DNA from: an uncultured Rhodospirillaceae bacterium
GTDB lineage: Bacteria; Pseudomonadota; Alphaproteobacteria; Rhodospirillales; Magnetospirillaceae
Assembly: GCA_937887565.1 (NCBI GenBank)
Contig: CALABS010000058.1
Coordinates: 1-64,000, forward strand
Direction of reading: 5' to 3'
DNA: 64,000 bases
Below, piece after piece: positions 50,729 through 59,290 of the stretch. The number at the start of each line of letters is the position of its first letter. Within the stretch, counting starts at the first letter, position 1. Under the pieces are notes generated by a model that worked only from the letters and a program-made list of their open reading frames with translations, ran no database searches and had not been told where the DNA came from. Made by a program: the position numbers and the translations under genes.

Positions 50729-52714
50729 ATGAAAGATGACACTTTTGTTAAAGATGAGAACTGGGATCTCCGCGTCCGCGACTTGGTGATCGAGTTACCT
50801 TGCGTCGACGGAGAGACCCCTTGCGTCGATGTCTTCAGACTATTGACCGACAACAGTGACTGGCCGGGCGTGGCGGTGACCGACGCCGAGGGGCGGGTCC
50901 TGGGGCTGGCCAGCCGCAGCGAATGCATGGCGATCCTGGCCAAGCCGCTGATGCTGGACCTTTACAGCCGGCGGCCGATCACCCGGATCATGCAGGTCAG
51001 CCCGCTGGTGGTGGACGCCGCCACCAGCATCGACGATCTTGGAGCCCGCATCCTGGCCGGGAACCTGCAGGCCATGGTGGACGGCTTCGTGGTCGTCGAG
51101 GGCGGCCGCTATCTGGGGCTGGGGACCGCGCTCGGCCTGCTGGAGGAGACGGTGAGCCAGGCCCGCATCCGCTCGGACTGCATGGAGCGCGCCCGCGAGG
51201 CGGCCGAGGCGGCCAACATCGCCAAGAGCCGCTTCCTCGCCAATATGAGCCACGAGCTGCGCACCCCGCTCAACGCCATCATCGGCTACAGCGAGATGCT
51301 GGAGGAGGAGATGGAGGACCTGGGCGAAACCGCGCTGGTCCCCGACCTCAAGAAGATCCGCGCCGCCGGCAAGCACCTGCTGTCCTTGATCAACGACATC
51401 CTGGACTTGTCCAAGATCGAGGCCGGACGGACCGAGCTGTTCATCGAGCGCTTCGACATTCCTCAGATGGTGGCCGAGGTCGCCGCCACCATCGAACCGC
51501 TGGTGGCGGCCAAGGGCAGCCGGCTGGCCGTGCTATGCCCACCCGACCTGGGGGCGATGGAGGCCGATCTCACCAAGGTGCGCCAGACCCTGTTCAACCT
51601 GCTCTCCAACGCCGCCAAGTTCACCGAGGCCGGCACCGTCACCCTGCGGGCCCAACGGCGGGGGGGCGAGGTCCTGTTCGCGGTGTCCGACACCGGCATC
51701 GGCATCACCGACGAGCAGATGGAGCGGCTGTTCCAGCCGTTCAGCCAGGCCGACGCCTCGACGACTCGCAAATACGGCGGCACCGGCCTGGGTCTGGCCA
51801 TCAGCCGGGCCTTCTGCACCATGATGGGGGGCGACATCACCGCCGACAGCGAATACGGCCGGGGAACCACCTTCACGGTGCGCCTGCCCGCCGTCGTCTC
51901 GGACCAGCCCGCCGGGACGGACGTCGCCGCCGGCCCGGCGCCGGCCGGCGGGGGCGCCGGCGGCACGGCGCCGCTGATCCTGGTGGTGGACGACGACGCG
52001 GCGGCGCGCGACCTCATCTCCCGCCTTCTGGTCTCGCACGGGTTCGAGGTCCGCGCCGCCGCGGACGGGCCGACCGGCGTCGCCATGGCCCGCGAGCTCA
52101 GACCCGTCGCCATCACGCTGGACGTGCTGATGCCCGGCACCGACGGCTGGATGACGTTGAGCGAATTGAAGGCCGACCCGGATCTGGCCGCCATCCCGGT
52201 GATCATGGTCACCATGGTCGGCGACGCCGATATGGCGGTGGCGCTGGGGGCCGCCCACGTGGTGCCCAAGCCCATCGACCGCCACCACCTCGCCTCCATC
52301 CTCGCCCGGTTCAGGACCGAACGGCCGGGTCACGTCCTGGTGGTCGAGGACGATCCCAACAACCGCGACATGCTGACCCGGCTGCTGGCGCTGGACGGCT
52401 GGACCTACGACGAGGCCGCCAACGGCCGCGTCGCCCTGGAGCGGCTGGCGGGGACGCGGCCGGACCTGATCCTGCTCGACCTGATGATGCCCGAGATGGA
52501 CGGGTTCGAGTTCCTGGCCGAACTGCGCCGCCGTCCCGGCGACGGGGACATCCCGGTGGTGGTGCTGACCGCCAAGGACGTGACCCAGGCCGACCGGGCG
52601 CGGCTGTCTGGCTCGGTGCGGCGGGTGCTGCAAAAGGGCGCCGTCGACCGCCAGGTGCTGCTGGCGGAGCTGCACCGCCTGTTCCCCGGCATCGCCCCCG
52701 CGCCGGCGGGCTGA
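50729..52714 (+). CDS. CBS-domain hybrid histidine kinase with two receivers
   Basis: The 661-residue cytoplasmic protein has an N-terminal CBS-like pair (about 25-150, VAVTDAEGRVLGLASRSECMAI) and HisKA with RFLANMSHELRTPLNAIIGYSE. HATPase_c (NLLSNAAKFT, DTGIGI, GTGLGLAIS) and two receivers (LILVVDDDAAARDLI; HVLVVEDDPNNRDML) follow. The start at 50729 follows GGAGGGGGG; an upstream TTG is unlikely. It probably feeds phosphate to the divergent receiver-HsbR-STAS genes. Confidence 0.94.
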   Translation: MKDDTFVKDENWDLRVRDLVIELPCVDGETPCVDVFRLLTDNSDWPGVAVTDAEGRVLGLASRSECMAILAKPLMLDLYSRRPITRIMQVSPLVVDAATSIDDLGARILAGNLQAMVDGFVVVEGGRYLGLGTALGLLEETVSQARIRSDCMERAREAAEAANIAKSRFLANMSHELRTPLNAIIGYSEMLEEEMEDLGETALVPDLKKIRAAGKHLLSLINDILDLSKIEAGRTELFIERFDIPQMVAEVAATIEPLVAAKGSRLAVLCPPDLGAMEADLTKVRQTLFNLLSNAAKFTEAGTVTLRAQRRGGEVLFAVSDTGIGITDEQMERLFQPFSQADASTTRKYGGTGLGLAISRAFCTMMGGDITADSEYGRGTTFTVRLPAVVSDQPAGTDVAAGPAPAGGGAGGTAPLILVVDDDAAARDLISRLLVSHGFEVRAAADGPTGVAMARELRPVAITLDVLMPGTDGWMTLSELKADPDLAAIPVIMVTMVGDADMAVALGAAHVVPKPIDRHHLASILARFRTERPGHVLVVEDDPNNRDMLTRLLALDGWTYDEAANGRVALERLAGTRPDLILLDLMMPEMDGFEFLAELRRRPGDGDIPVVVLTAKDVTQADRARLSGSVRRVLQKGAVDRQVLLAELHRLFPGIAPAPAG

Positions 52715-52722
52715 AAAGGAAA

Positions 52723-52752
52723 AGGGCCGGCGCCGTTGCCGGCGCCGGCCCT
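52723..52752. terminator. Convergent hairpin terminator after the hybrid kinase
   Basis: Perfect 13-nt arms (52723-52735 and 52740-52752, loop TTGC) lie between convergent genes. AAAAGGAAA precedes the stem, which would give a partial T-run for minus-strand transcripts. Confidence 0.75.
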
Positions 52753-52769
52753 GTCCCGACCTGGGACGG

Positions 52770-53426
52770 TCAGCGGATGTCCACCGCCTTGGTCTGGGTC
52801 AGATAGGCCTCTTCCACCTCGGACAGCTCGACCTTGTCGTAACCGGTGATCATGGTCTTGACGTAGTGGAGCGGGGTCTTGCCGGTGGTGGTCATGTAGA
52901 TGTGGATGATGACGAAGGTCCCCATGGCGAAGGCCGCCGCCGTGTGGACCAACGCCACCGCCCAGATGCCGTCGCCGGCCCAGGCGAACTGGTCCCACTC
53001 GTTGTAGAGCAGGTAGAAGATGCCGCTGATCCACAGCGCCGGGCCGATGATGACCATGAAGGTCATGTAGGCCAGGGACTGCAGCGCATTCTGCTTGCGC
53101 TGCAGCGACTTCTTGTAGGGGTGCGGCTCGCCCTTCAGGATGCCGTAGGCATAGAAGCGGATCACCTTCATGATCCCCTTCTTGAACAGATACTGGCGCC
53201 ACTGGCCGGTGGTGAAGTGCCAGAAGGTGGTGAACGCCCACAGCACCAGCAGCGCATAGGCCGCGTAGGTATGGATGGTCACCGCTTGGCCGAACTTCAG
53301 GATCTCGTGGGTGCCGTGAATCCTGAGGCCGGTGAAGAACAGGGTGAAGATCAGGGCGGCCTGCGACCAGTGCCAGAAGCGCTCGTAGCGCGAATAGATC
53401 ATCACCTCGCGTTTGTTGATGCTCAT
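52770..53426 (-). CDS. Membrane cytochrome b subunit of the octaheme cytochrome system
   Basis: The 218-residue protein has four membrane helices with histidines in the pattern of FdnI/HydC/PhsC-type diheme cytochromes b (YERFWHWSQAALIF, TIHTYAAYALLVLW, TTFWHFTTG, LVHTAAAFAM, VIIHIYMTTTG). It exchanges electrons with the quinone pool on the periplasmic side. Its start is 2 nt after the octaheme cytochrome stop, so the two form one operon and probably one complex. Confidence 0.93.
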   Translation of the reverse strand: MSINKREVMIYSRYERFWHWSQAALIFTLFFTGLRIHGTHEILKFGQAVTIHTYAAYALLVLWAFTTFWHFTTGQWRQYLFKKGIMKVIRFYAYGILKGEPHPYKKSLQRKQNALQSLAYMTFMVIIGPALWISGIFYLLYNEWDQFAWAGDGIWAVALVHTAAAFAMGTFVIIHIYMTTTGKTPLHYVKTMITGYDKVELSEVEEAYLTQTKAVDIR

Positions 53427-53428
53427 GA

Positions 53429-54991
53429 CTAGGCCTTCCTGTTCATGATGATGCGCAGGGCGCCGTGGACCAGGACGCCACCCAGGGCGCCGGCCAGGGC
53501 CAGATACCCGAGGATGTCCAGCAGCCAGAAGCCGTCGCGGCCCGGCATGTAGATGCCCCCGATGCCGTCGAGGCGGCCGTCCTTGGCGTGGCATTCGCCG
53601 CACTTCACCGTATCCGACTTGGGCGCCACCATGTGGGTGATGGGCCAGTAGTAGTTGGTGGACACGAATTCGAACTTGCCCGAATAAGGCAGGCCGGCGT
53701 ACTCCATGCCCGCCTTGAAGGCCTTGGCGGGATCGAAGTTGGTCCAAAGGGCGGTGTCGTCCTTGCCGAAGACGTGGTTGACGATCAGCATCTTGTTGAC
53801 GGGATCGTAGGGCTGCTTGCCGTGCATCTCCTTGAACGGCCAGATGCGGGCATTGGGGTCGCGGCCGTCGCCCAGCGGCGGGTTGAGGTCGACGTGGCCG
53901 TTCACGGCCTCGACCTTCTCGCCGACCACCTGCTGCGGCATCACGCCGTTGAACCACTTGTAGACCGGGCGCACGTTCTCGCCGTACTCGAAGTCGCCCT
54001 TCTCGGCCGAGTATTTCAGGTGCCCGTGCTCACCCTTGATGAAGATGGGCTTGCCGTTCTCGTCGGTACGGCCGGCCGTCGACCAGTCCCACAGGGTCTT
54101 GGTGGCGACGCCGCCGCGGGCGAACTCCGGGATGTGGCAGGTCTGGCAGGCGACGCGGTCGGTATGGTCGTTCAGCTTGGCCTGCTTGTGCGGGGTGTCG
54201 CTGTGGCACGACTGGCAGGTGGCGTGGTCCTTGTCGTCCTTGGGCATGTCCAGGCCGTGGGGGTCGGTGGCCTTGGTGACGTAGCGGCTGCCGGCCGGCT
54301 GGTGCTCGTTGAAGGTATGGCACGAGGCGCAGGTCATGTTGGCGCCGTCCGCCGACATATGGACGTCCAGGGCCTTGGCGGGCTTGGACAGCGAACTGTC
54401 GAGGTCGCCGTGCTTGACGCCGTCGCCGCCGCCGCCGTTGAAGTGGCAGGCGCCGCAGTTGTCGCGGCTGGTCTTGCCCACGTGCTGGGCGACCTTGGCC
54501 AGGTCGGGCGGCAGCACTTCCTTGCCCTTGACCATGCGCGGCGCATACAGCGGGTGGCCGGCGTCGGTGGGGAACTTGCTGTAGGCCTTGGTGGTGTCGT
54601 GGCAGACCAGGCAGTCCACCGCCTCCTTCTGCGACGGCGGCTTCTCGCGGACGTCGGTCCAGCCGTAGCCGACGTGGCAACTGGTGCAGCGCGGCTCGTT
54701 GGACAGCGGCGTGCCGCAGAAGCTGTTGAAGGTCCGCGCCTTGCCCAGACGCTCGCCGGTCTTTTCGTTGTTGAAGTCCCAGGTCCAGTGAAGGCTGTGC
54801 ATCACCTGGTCAGAGGCTTCGGTGTGGCAGGAAAGACATGCCTTGGTCACCTCGGGGCCCGAGGTGAATGGACCCTTCAGGGCCTCGAATTTGCTGTGGT
54901 CGGCCGTTGTCGCCCACGCCCCCGACAGCGGCATTCCCGCCACCGCCAGAGCCGTCAGCAGGCACGCCGCCACGTGACGAATGCGCTCCAT
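53429..54991 (-). CDS. Octaheme c-type cytochrome, tetrathionate-reductase (OTR) family
   Basis: The 520-residue product has a signal peptide (residues 1-27, ending GAWA), eight CxxCH heme sites (CLSCH, CTSCH, CLVCH, CGACH, CASCH, CQSCH, CQTCH, CGECH) and a C-terminal membrane anchor (LLDILGYLALAGALGGVLVHGAL). This fits the OTR family known from Shewanella, which reduces tetrathionate, hydroxylamine and nitrite in vitro; the natural substrate is uncertain. It is the first gene of a two-gene operon with the cytochrome b. Confidence 0.94.
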   Translation of the reverse strand: MERIRHVAACLLTALAVAGMPLSGAWATTADHSKFEALKGPFTSGPEVTKACLSCHTEASDQVMHSLHWTWDFNNEKTGERLGKARTFNSFCGTPLSNEPRCTSCHVGYGWTDVREKPPSQKEAVDCLVCHDTTKAYSKFPTDAGHPLYAPRMVKGKEVLPPDLAKVAQHVGKTSRDNCGACHFNGGGGDGVKHGDLDSSLSKPAKALDVHMSADGANMTCASCHTFNEHQPAGSRYVTKATDPHGLDMPKDDKDHATCQSCHSDTPHKQAKLNDHTDRVACQTCHIPEFARGGVATKTLWDWSTAGRTDENGKPIFIKGEHGHLKYSAEKGDFEYGENVRPVYKWFNGVMPQQVVGEKVEAVNGHVDLNPPLGDGRDPNARIWPFKEMHGKQPYDPVNKMLIVNHVFGKDDTALWTNFDPAKAFKAGMEYAGLPYSGKFEFVSTNYYWPITHMVAPKSDTVKCGECHAKDGRLDGIGGIYMPGRDGFWLLDILGYLALAGALGGVLVHGALRIIMNRKA

Positions 54992-55070
54992 TTCGCTAAC
55001 TCCCTGTACCCCACCCGACGGAGTGGAGAAAAAAGTTAGCGGCTTCTAATGGATGAAAGGCAGTCTGCCA

Positions 55071-55084
55071 TTGAGAATCCGCAA
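55071..55084. promoter_or_regulatory. FNR/Crp-like dyad upstream of the octaheme operon
   Basis: TTGAGAATCCGCAA has half-sites TTGAG and CGCAA around a 4-nt spacer, Crp/Fnr geometry. It lies 80 nt upstream of the octaheme start, in the short gap before the Crp/Fnr gene stop. It shares 12 of 14 positions with CCGCAA/CCTCAG-type sequence TTGCGAATCCTCAG at the cco operon after allowing A/C and G/T changes listed in the findings. Confidence 0.55.
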
Positions 55085-55098
55085 TTTGGCGGAAAATT

Positions 55099-55773
55099 TC
55101 ATTCCTGCCCGAACAGGCGGGCGAGGCGGTCGGTCCCGGGAAGATCCATGATTCCAGTGGGATGCAGGATTCCGATGACGCCTTGGCGGCGCAGGTCGGA
55201 GAAGCAGCGGCTGACCGTTTCCGGGCGCAGGCCCAGATGGTCGGCGATGTCGGCGACCCGCATGGGAAGGTGAAGGTCGTCGGGGCGCCCGCTGCGGCGC
55301 CAGGTCTCCTGGAGGAAGCGGCCGACGCGCTCGGCGGCGGTCATGCGGCCCAGGGCCAGGGCATGGTCCAGCGCCGAGGCCAGGTTGCGTTCGGCGATGC
55401 GGCGCATCTGGGCGGCCAGGTCCGGGTCACGGTCCAGGGCCTCGAGGGGAATGCGGCACAGGCTGATGCGGGTCAGGGCGACGGCGTCGCCGCCATGCCG
55501 CTCGTCGGCCAGTCCGATGGTGTCGCCGGGGAAGTGGAAGGACAGCACCTGCCGGCGGCCGTCGGCGAGGCGGCGGGTCTGCATGACCATGCCCTGGCGC
55601 AGCCCGAACACGGCGTCGGCCGGCTGGCCCGCACGGAACAACACCGCGCCGGCGTCGAGATGGAGGTCGCCGGCGACACTGCGCAGCCGCGCGATCCGCG
55701 ACGGCTCCAGGCAGGCGCACAGATTGCCGCGGGCCTCCCGGGTGGCATGGCAGGTGTCGATGAGCGCGAGCAT
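55099..55773 (-). CDS. Crp/Fnr-family transcription regulator
   Basis: The 224-residue product has the sensory barrel (DAGAVLFRAGQPADAVFGLRQGMVM), a dimer helix and a winged helix with recognition helix LRPETVSRCFSDL. The E-T-V-S-R motif corresponds to FNR-type DNA contacts. Cysteines cluster near the N-terminus (DTCHATREARGNLCACLEPS: three within 14 residues), which could bind a cluster or metal. It lies 59 nt downstream of ccoP on the same strand, followed by the octaheme operon. Confidence 0.92.
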   Translation of the reverse strand: MLALIDTCHATREARGNLCACLEPSRIARLRSVAGDLHLDAGAVLFRAGQPADAVFGLRQGMVMQTRRLADGRRQVLSFHFPGDTIGLADERHGGDAVALTRISLCRIPLEALDRDPDLAAQMRRIAERNLASALDHALALGRMTAAERVGRFLQETWRRSGRPDDLHLPMRVADIADHLGLRPETVSRCFSDLRRQGVIGILHPTGIMDLPGTDRLARLFGQE

Positions 55774-55795
55774 CGTCGTCTCCGGCGGGAAGGGT

Positions 55796-55821
55796 GGTGC
55801 CGGGGCGCGAGCCCCGGCACC
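55796..55821 (-). terminator. Hairpin between ccoP and the Crp/Fnr gene
   Basis: GGTGCCGGGGC and GCCCCGGCACC form an 11-bp stem with a GCGA loop. There is no following T-run on the minus strand, so it may stabilise the cco mRNA rather than stop transcription. Confidence 0.5.
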
Positions 55822-55832
55822 GGTACGCTCAC

Positions 55833-56711
55833 TTACTTGCCACCGCCCAACGAGTGGACGTAGATGGCCAGCATCTTGATGGTGGCCGCGTCGAGACGGC
55901 CGGCCCAGGTCGGCATGGAGCCGTGCTTGGGCGCGGTCACCTGCGCCAGGACCACGTCCTTGTTGGACTGCTTGGCGTTGGCCTTCCACAGCCACAGGTT
56001 ATTGTTGAGCGCCGGGGCGCCCAGCGCCGCGGTGCCCGAGCCGTCCTCGGCGTGGCAGGCGGAGCACCGCTCGACGAAGATCGCCTCGCCCGGCGAGCCG
56101 GCGGCCGGAGCCTTGGCGGCGAGCGAGACCACGTAGTCGGCCAGTTGGTCGAGCTGGGCCTTGTCCAGCGGATCGCCGGTGCCGAAGACCGGCATCTCGC
56201 TCTGACGCGAGTCCGGGTCCTCGTTGCGGACGCCGTGGCTGATGGTCTGCTGGATGTCGGCCAGGGTGCCGCCCCAGATCCATTCGTCGTCGGCCAGGGT
56301 CGGATAGGCCCCGGCGACGCCGACGCCGCCCGCCGCGTGACAGGCCGAGCAGTTCTCGCCGAAGGCGATCTTGCCGCCGGTCAGGGCGAAGTTCAGCAGG
56401 TCCTTGTTCTTCGACACCTCCTCGAGCGGAGTCGCCGCCAGCATGGCGGTGAACTTCGCCCGCGACGCCTGTTGGGCCTTCAGGTCGTCGCCCAGATTCG
56501 CCCGCGAGGAATAGTTGAGCATGCCGCGCGAGTAGTCGCTGATCGTCGGCCAGGTGGGCATGACGACCCAATAGCCGATCGACCAGATCACCGTCGCCCA
56601 GAACACCCAAACCCACCATTTCGGCAGCGGAGTGTTCAACTCCTTGATGCCGTCCCACTCGTGCCCCGTGGTCATCTGACCCGAGACAGAGTCCTTTTCG
56701 ATGTGAGCCAT
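55833..56711 (-). CDS. ccoP: cbb3 cytochrome oxidase diheme subunit CcoP
   Basis: The 292-residue product has one N-terminal membrane helix (WWVWVFWATVIWSIGYWVVMP) and two periplasmic cytochrome c domains, each with a CSACH heme site (about residues 125 and 215) and a methionine ligand region (SEMPVFG, GSMPTW). It passes electrons from soluble cytochromes to CcoO and CcoN. It follows ccoQ by 1 nt. Confidence 0.97.
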   Translation of the reverse strand: MAHIEKDSVSGQMTTGHEWDGIKELNTPLPKWWVWVFWATVIWSIGYWVVMPTWPTISDYSRGMLNYSSRANLGDDLKAQQASRAKFTAMLAATPLEEVSKNKDLLNFALTGGKIAFGENCSACHAAGGVGVAGAYPTLADDEWIWGGTLADIQQTISHGVRNEDPDSRQSEMPVFGTGDPLDKAQLDQLADYVVSLAAKAPAAGSPGEAIFVERCSACHAEDGSGTAALGAPALNNNLWLWKANAKQSNKDVVLAQVTAPKHGSMPTWAGRLDAATIKMLAIYVHSLGGGK

Positions 56712-56712
56712 C

Positions 56713-56868
56713 TTAGCGCTCCTTCTCATCATCCCTGAACGGGATGTCTGCATAGGACTCGAACCGGTCCTTGTTCTTCGGCCGGTAAGCCCAGAAGACG
56801 ATCCCGAGGAACAGAACCATCAGCCAAAGCCCCCACAGGGAGCGGAGGAACTCGACGATTTGTTCCAT
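56713..56868 (-). CDS. ccoQ: cbb3 oxidase small subunit CcoQ
   Basis: The 51-residue product has one membrane helix (LWGLWLMVLFLGIVFWAYRP) and a charged C-terminus, typical of CcoQ, which stabilises the cbb3 complex. It lies between ccoO and ccoP in the standard order ccoNOQP. Confidence 0.93.
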   Translation of the reverse strand: MEQIVEFLRSLWGLWLMVLFLGIVFWAYRPKNKDRFESYADIPFRDDEKER

Positions 56869-56881
56869 GGTTTGGGTCCCC

Positions 56882-57613
56882 TTAGCGGCGGAGGGATTCG
56901 GGCTTGACCGTGGTGAAGTCCACCATGGTGCCGAGCACCTGGAGGTACGCCACGACCGCGTCCATTTCCGAGACGACCTTGGGGTTGCCGTCGAAGTCGG
57001 CGACCTTGGCCTTCGGATAGCGCCCGACCACCGCGGCATCCGAGCCCGCCGTCGGATCGGCCTGCTGCTGCAGGTCGGCCTTGGCGTTCTTGATCTGCTC
57101 GTCGGTGTAGGGAACCCCGGCGGCGCGCAGGGTCTTGAGATGAGCTTCGGCGTCGGTGAACGTCAGCGGCCGCAGCAGGTGCGGATAGCCCGGCATCACC
57201 GATTCGGGCACCACGTCACGCGGATTGACCAGGTGGCGGGTGTGCCAGTCGTCGGTATACTTGCCGCCCACGCGGGCCAGGTCCGGCCCGGTGCGCTTGG
57301 AGCCCCACTGGAAGGGATGATCATACTTGGACTCGGCCGCCAGGCTGTAATGGCCGTAGCGCTCGACCTCGTCCTTGAAGGGGCGGACCATCTGGCTGTG
57401 GCACAGATAGCAGCCCTCGGCGATGTAGATGTTGCGCCCGGCCAGCTCCAGCGGAGTGTAGGGGCGGACACCCTCGACCTTCTCGATGGTCGATTCGATG
57501 GTGAACAGCGGCACGATCTCGACCAGGCCGCCGGTGATGACCGTCAGCAGGATGCCGACGGCGAGCAGGAAGACGTTGGTCTCCAGCTTCTGATGGCTCT
57601 TGAAGATGGACAT
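56882..57613 (-). CDS. ccoO: cbb3 cytochrome oxidase monoheme subunit CcoO
   Basis: The 243-residue product has an N-terminal membrane helix and one heme site in the context EGCYLCHSQMVRPF (about residue 68), the CcoO signature, plus KRTGPDLARVGG and PESVMPGYPHL with the methionine ligand. It sits between ccoN and ccoQ. Confidence 0.97.
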   Translation of the reverse strand: MSIFKSHQKLETNVFLLAVGILLTVITGGLVEIVPLFTIESTIEKVEGVRPYTPLELAGRNIYIAEGCYLCHSQMVRPFKDEVERYGHYSLAAESKYDHPFQWGSKRTGPDLARVGGKYTDDWHTRHLVNPRDVVPESVMPGYPHLLRPLTFTDAEAHLKTLRAAGVPYTDEQIKNAKADLQQQADPTAGSDAAVVGRYPKAKVADFDGNPKVVSEMDAVVAYLQVLGTMVDFTTVKPESLRR

Positions 57614-57626
57614 GCTTCGTCCCCCC

Positions 57627-59105
57627 TTAACCGCGCGCCGTCTGGGCGGAGCCCATGGCGACTTCCTCGCGGATGTCCCCCTTGATGGTGCGGTACAAGT
57701 TGTAGACCATCACCAGCGAGCCCAGGATGAACAGCAGCCCGCCCACGGCACGGATGACGTAGTAGGGATGCATGGCCTCGACGGTCTCGATGAACGAGTA
57801 CTGCAGGAAGCCCATGCTGTCGTAGGCGCGCCACATCAGGCCCTGCATGATGCCCGAGATCCACATGGCGGTGATGTAGAGCACCACGCCGATGGTGGCG
57901 ACCCAGAAGTGCGTGCCCACCAGCTTCAGCGAGTAGACTTCCTTGCGGCCCCACAGCTTGGGAACCAGGTAGTACAGCGAGCCGAAGGTGACGAAGGCGA
58001 CCCAGCCCAGGGCACCCGAGTGCACGTGGCCGACGGTCCAGTCGGTGTAGTGCGACAGCGAGTTCACCGCCTTGATCGACATCATCGGACCCTCGAAGGT
58101 CGACATGCCGTAGAAGGCCACCGAGGTCACCAGGAACCGCATCACCGGGTCGGTGCGCAGCTTGTCCCAGGCCCCCGACAGGGTCATCAGGCCGTTGATC
58201 ATGCCGCCCCAGGACGGCATCCACAGCATGATCGAGAAGGTCATGCCCAGGGTCTGCGCCCAGTCCGGCAGGGCGGTGTAGTGCAGGTGGTGCGGACCGG
58301 CCCAGATGTAGAGGAAGATCAGCGCCCAGAAGTGCACGATCGACAGCCGGTACGAATAGACCGGACGCTCGGCCCGCTTGGGCACGAAGTAGTACATCAT
58401 GGCCAGGAAGCCGGCGGTCAGGAAGAAGCCCACCGCGTTGTGGCCGTACCACCACTGGGTCATGGCGTCCTGCACGCCGCCGAACAGCGAATAGGACTTC
58501 CACCACGACTCGCCGCCGAACAGCGCCACCGGCAAGGCCAGGTTGTTGCCGAGGTGCAGCATGGCGATGGTCAGGATGAAGGACATGTAGAACCAGTTGG
58601 CCACGTAGATGTGGGGTTCCTTGCGCTTCATCAGCGTGCCGGCGAAGACGATCAGGTAGGCCACCCAGATCACGGTCAGGATCAGGTCCAGCCACCACTC
58701 CAGCTCGGCGTATTCACGGCCCTGGCTGCCACCCAGCAGATACGAGGTGGCGGCCATGACGATCAGCGCCTGGAAACCCCAGAACACGAAATTGGACAAT
58801 CCCCGGCCGCCGAACAGGTCGGCGCGGCAGGTGCGCTGCACCACGTAGAACGAGGTGCCGATCAGCGCGTTGCCGCCGAAGGCGAAGATCACGGCGTTGG
58901 TGTGGATGGGGCGCAGGCGCCCGAAGGTGGTCCACTCCAGGTCGAGGTTGAGGGCGGGGAAGGCCAGCTGCCAGGCGATGTAGTCGCCGGCGATGAAGCC
59001 GATCACTCCCCAGAAGATCGAGGCCAGGACGAATTTCTTGACCACGTCGTCGAGATACGGCGACGCGTCCCCCTTGGCACCGAATGCGGCTGTCGCAGCA
59101 GTCAT
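57627..59105 (-). CDS. ccoN: cbb3 cytochrome oxidase catalytic subunit CcoN
   Basis: The 492-residue protein has twelve membrane helices, the low-spin heme ligand region RLRPIHTNAVIFAFGGN, the binuclear centre histidines (QWWYGHNAVGFFLTAGFL, WAGPHHLHYTALPDW) and HYTDWTVGHVHSGALGW. cbb3 oxidases reduce O2 with very high affinity and suit microaerobic growth. It is the first gene of ccoNOQP. A FNR-like dyad lies 150 nt upstream, placed for class II activation of a -10-like CATAAG. Confidence 0.98.
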   Translation of the reverse strand: MTAATAAFGAKGDASPYLDDVVKKFVLASIFWGVIGFIAGDYIAWQLAFPALNLDLEWTTFGRLRPIHTNAVIFAFGGNALIGTSFYVVQRTCRADLFGGRGLSNFVFWGFQALIVMAATSYLLGGSQGREYAELEWWLDLILTVIWVAYLIVFAGTLMKRKEPHIYVANWFYMSFILTIAMLHLGNNLALPVALFGGESWWKSYSLFGGVQDAMTQWWYGHNAVGFFLTAGFLAMMYYFVPKRAERPVYSYRLSIVHFWALIFLYIWAGPHHLHYTALPDWAQTLGMTFSIMLWMPSWGGMINGLMTLSGAWDKLRTDPVMRFLVTSVAFYGMSTFEGPMMSIKAVNSLSHYTDWTVGHVHSGALGWVAFVTFGSLYYLVPKLWGRKEVYSLKLVGTHFWVATIGVVLYITAMWISGIMQGLMWRAYDSMGFLQYSFIETVEAMHPYYVIRAVGGLLFILGSLVMVYNLYRTIKGDIREEVAMGSAQTARG

Positions 59106-59227
59106 GCACGGACTCCTTGGTTGATCTTGCGATCGCCGGCCGCGAAGAACGCTCCCCCGCGCGAGACCGGCGACCCCACGCCCCCCTCGCCCGCCGCGTG
59201 GCGGGGAAAACGGGGCGCGGAGGCGAG

Positions 59228-59268
59228 CTTATGCAGCCTGCCTCGGAGGCCTCATTGCGAATCCTCAG
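59228..59268 (-). promoter_or_regulatory. FNR/Crp-like dyad and -10-like element upstream of ccoN
   Basis: TTGCGAATCCTCAG (59255-59268, plus strand) is a Crp/Fnr-type dyad. On the minus strand CATAAG (59228-59233) follows with its centre 31 nt from the dyad centre, close to the 32 nt expected for an activator at -41.5 relative to the transcription start. Confidence 0.5.
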
Positions 59269-59290
59269 CGAAAGTTGATTTTTTGTAATC

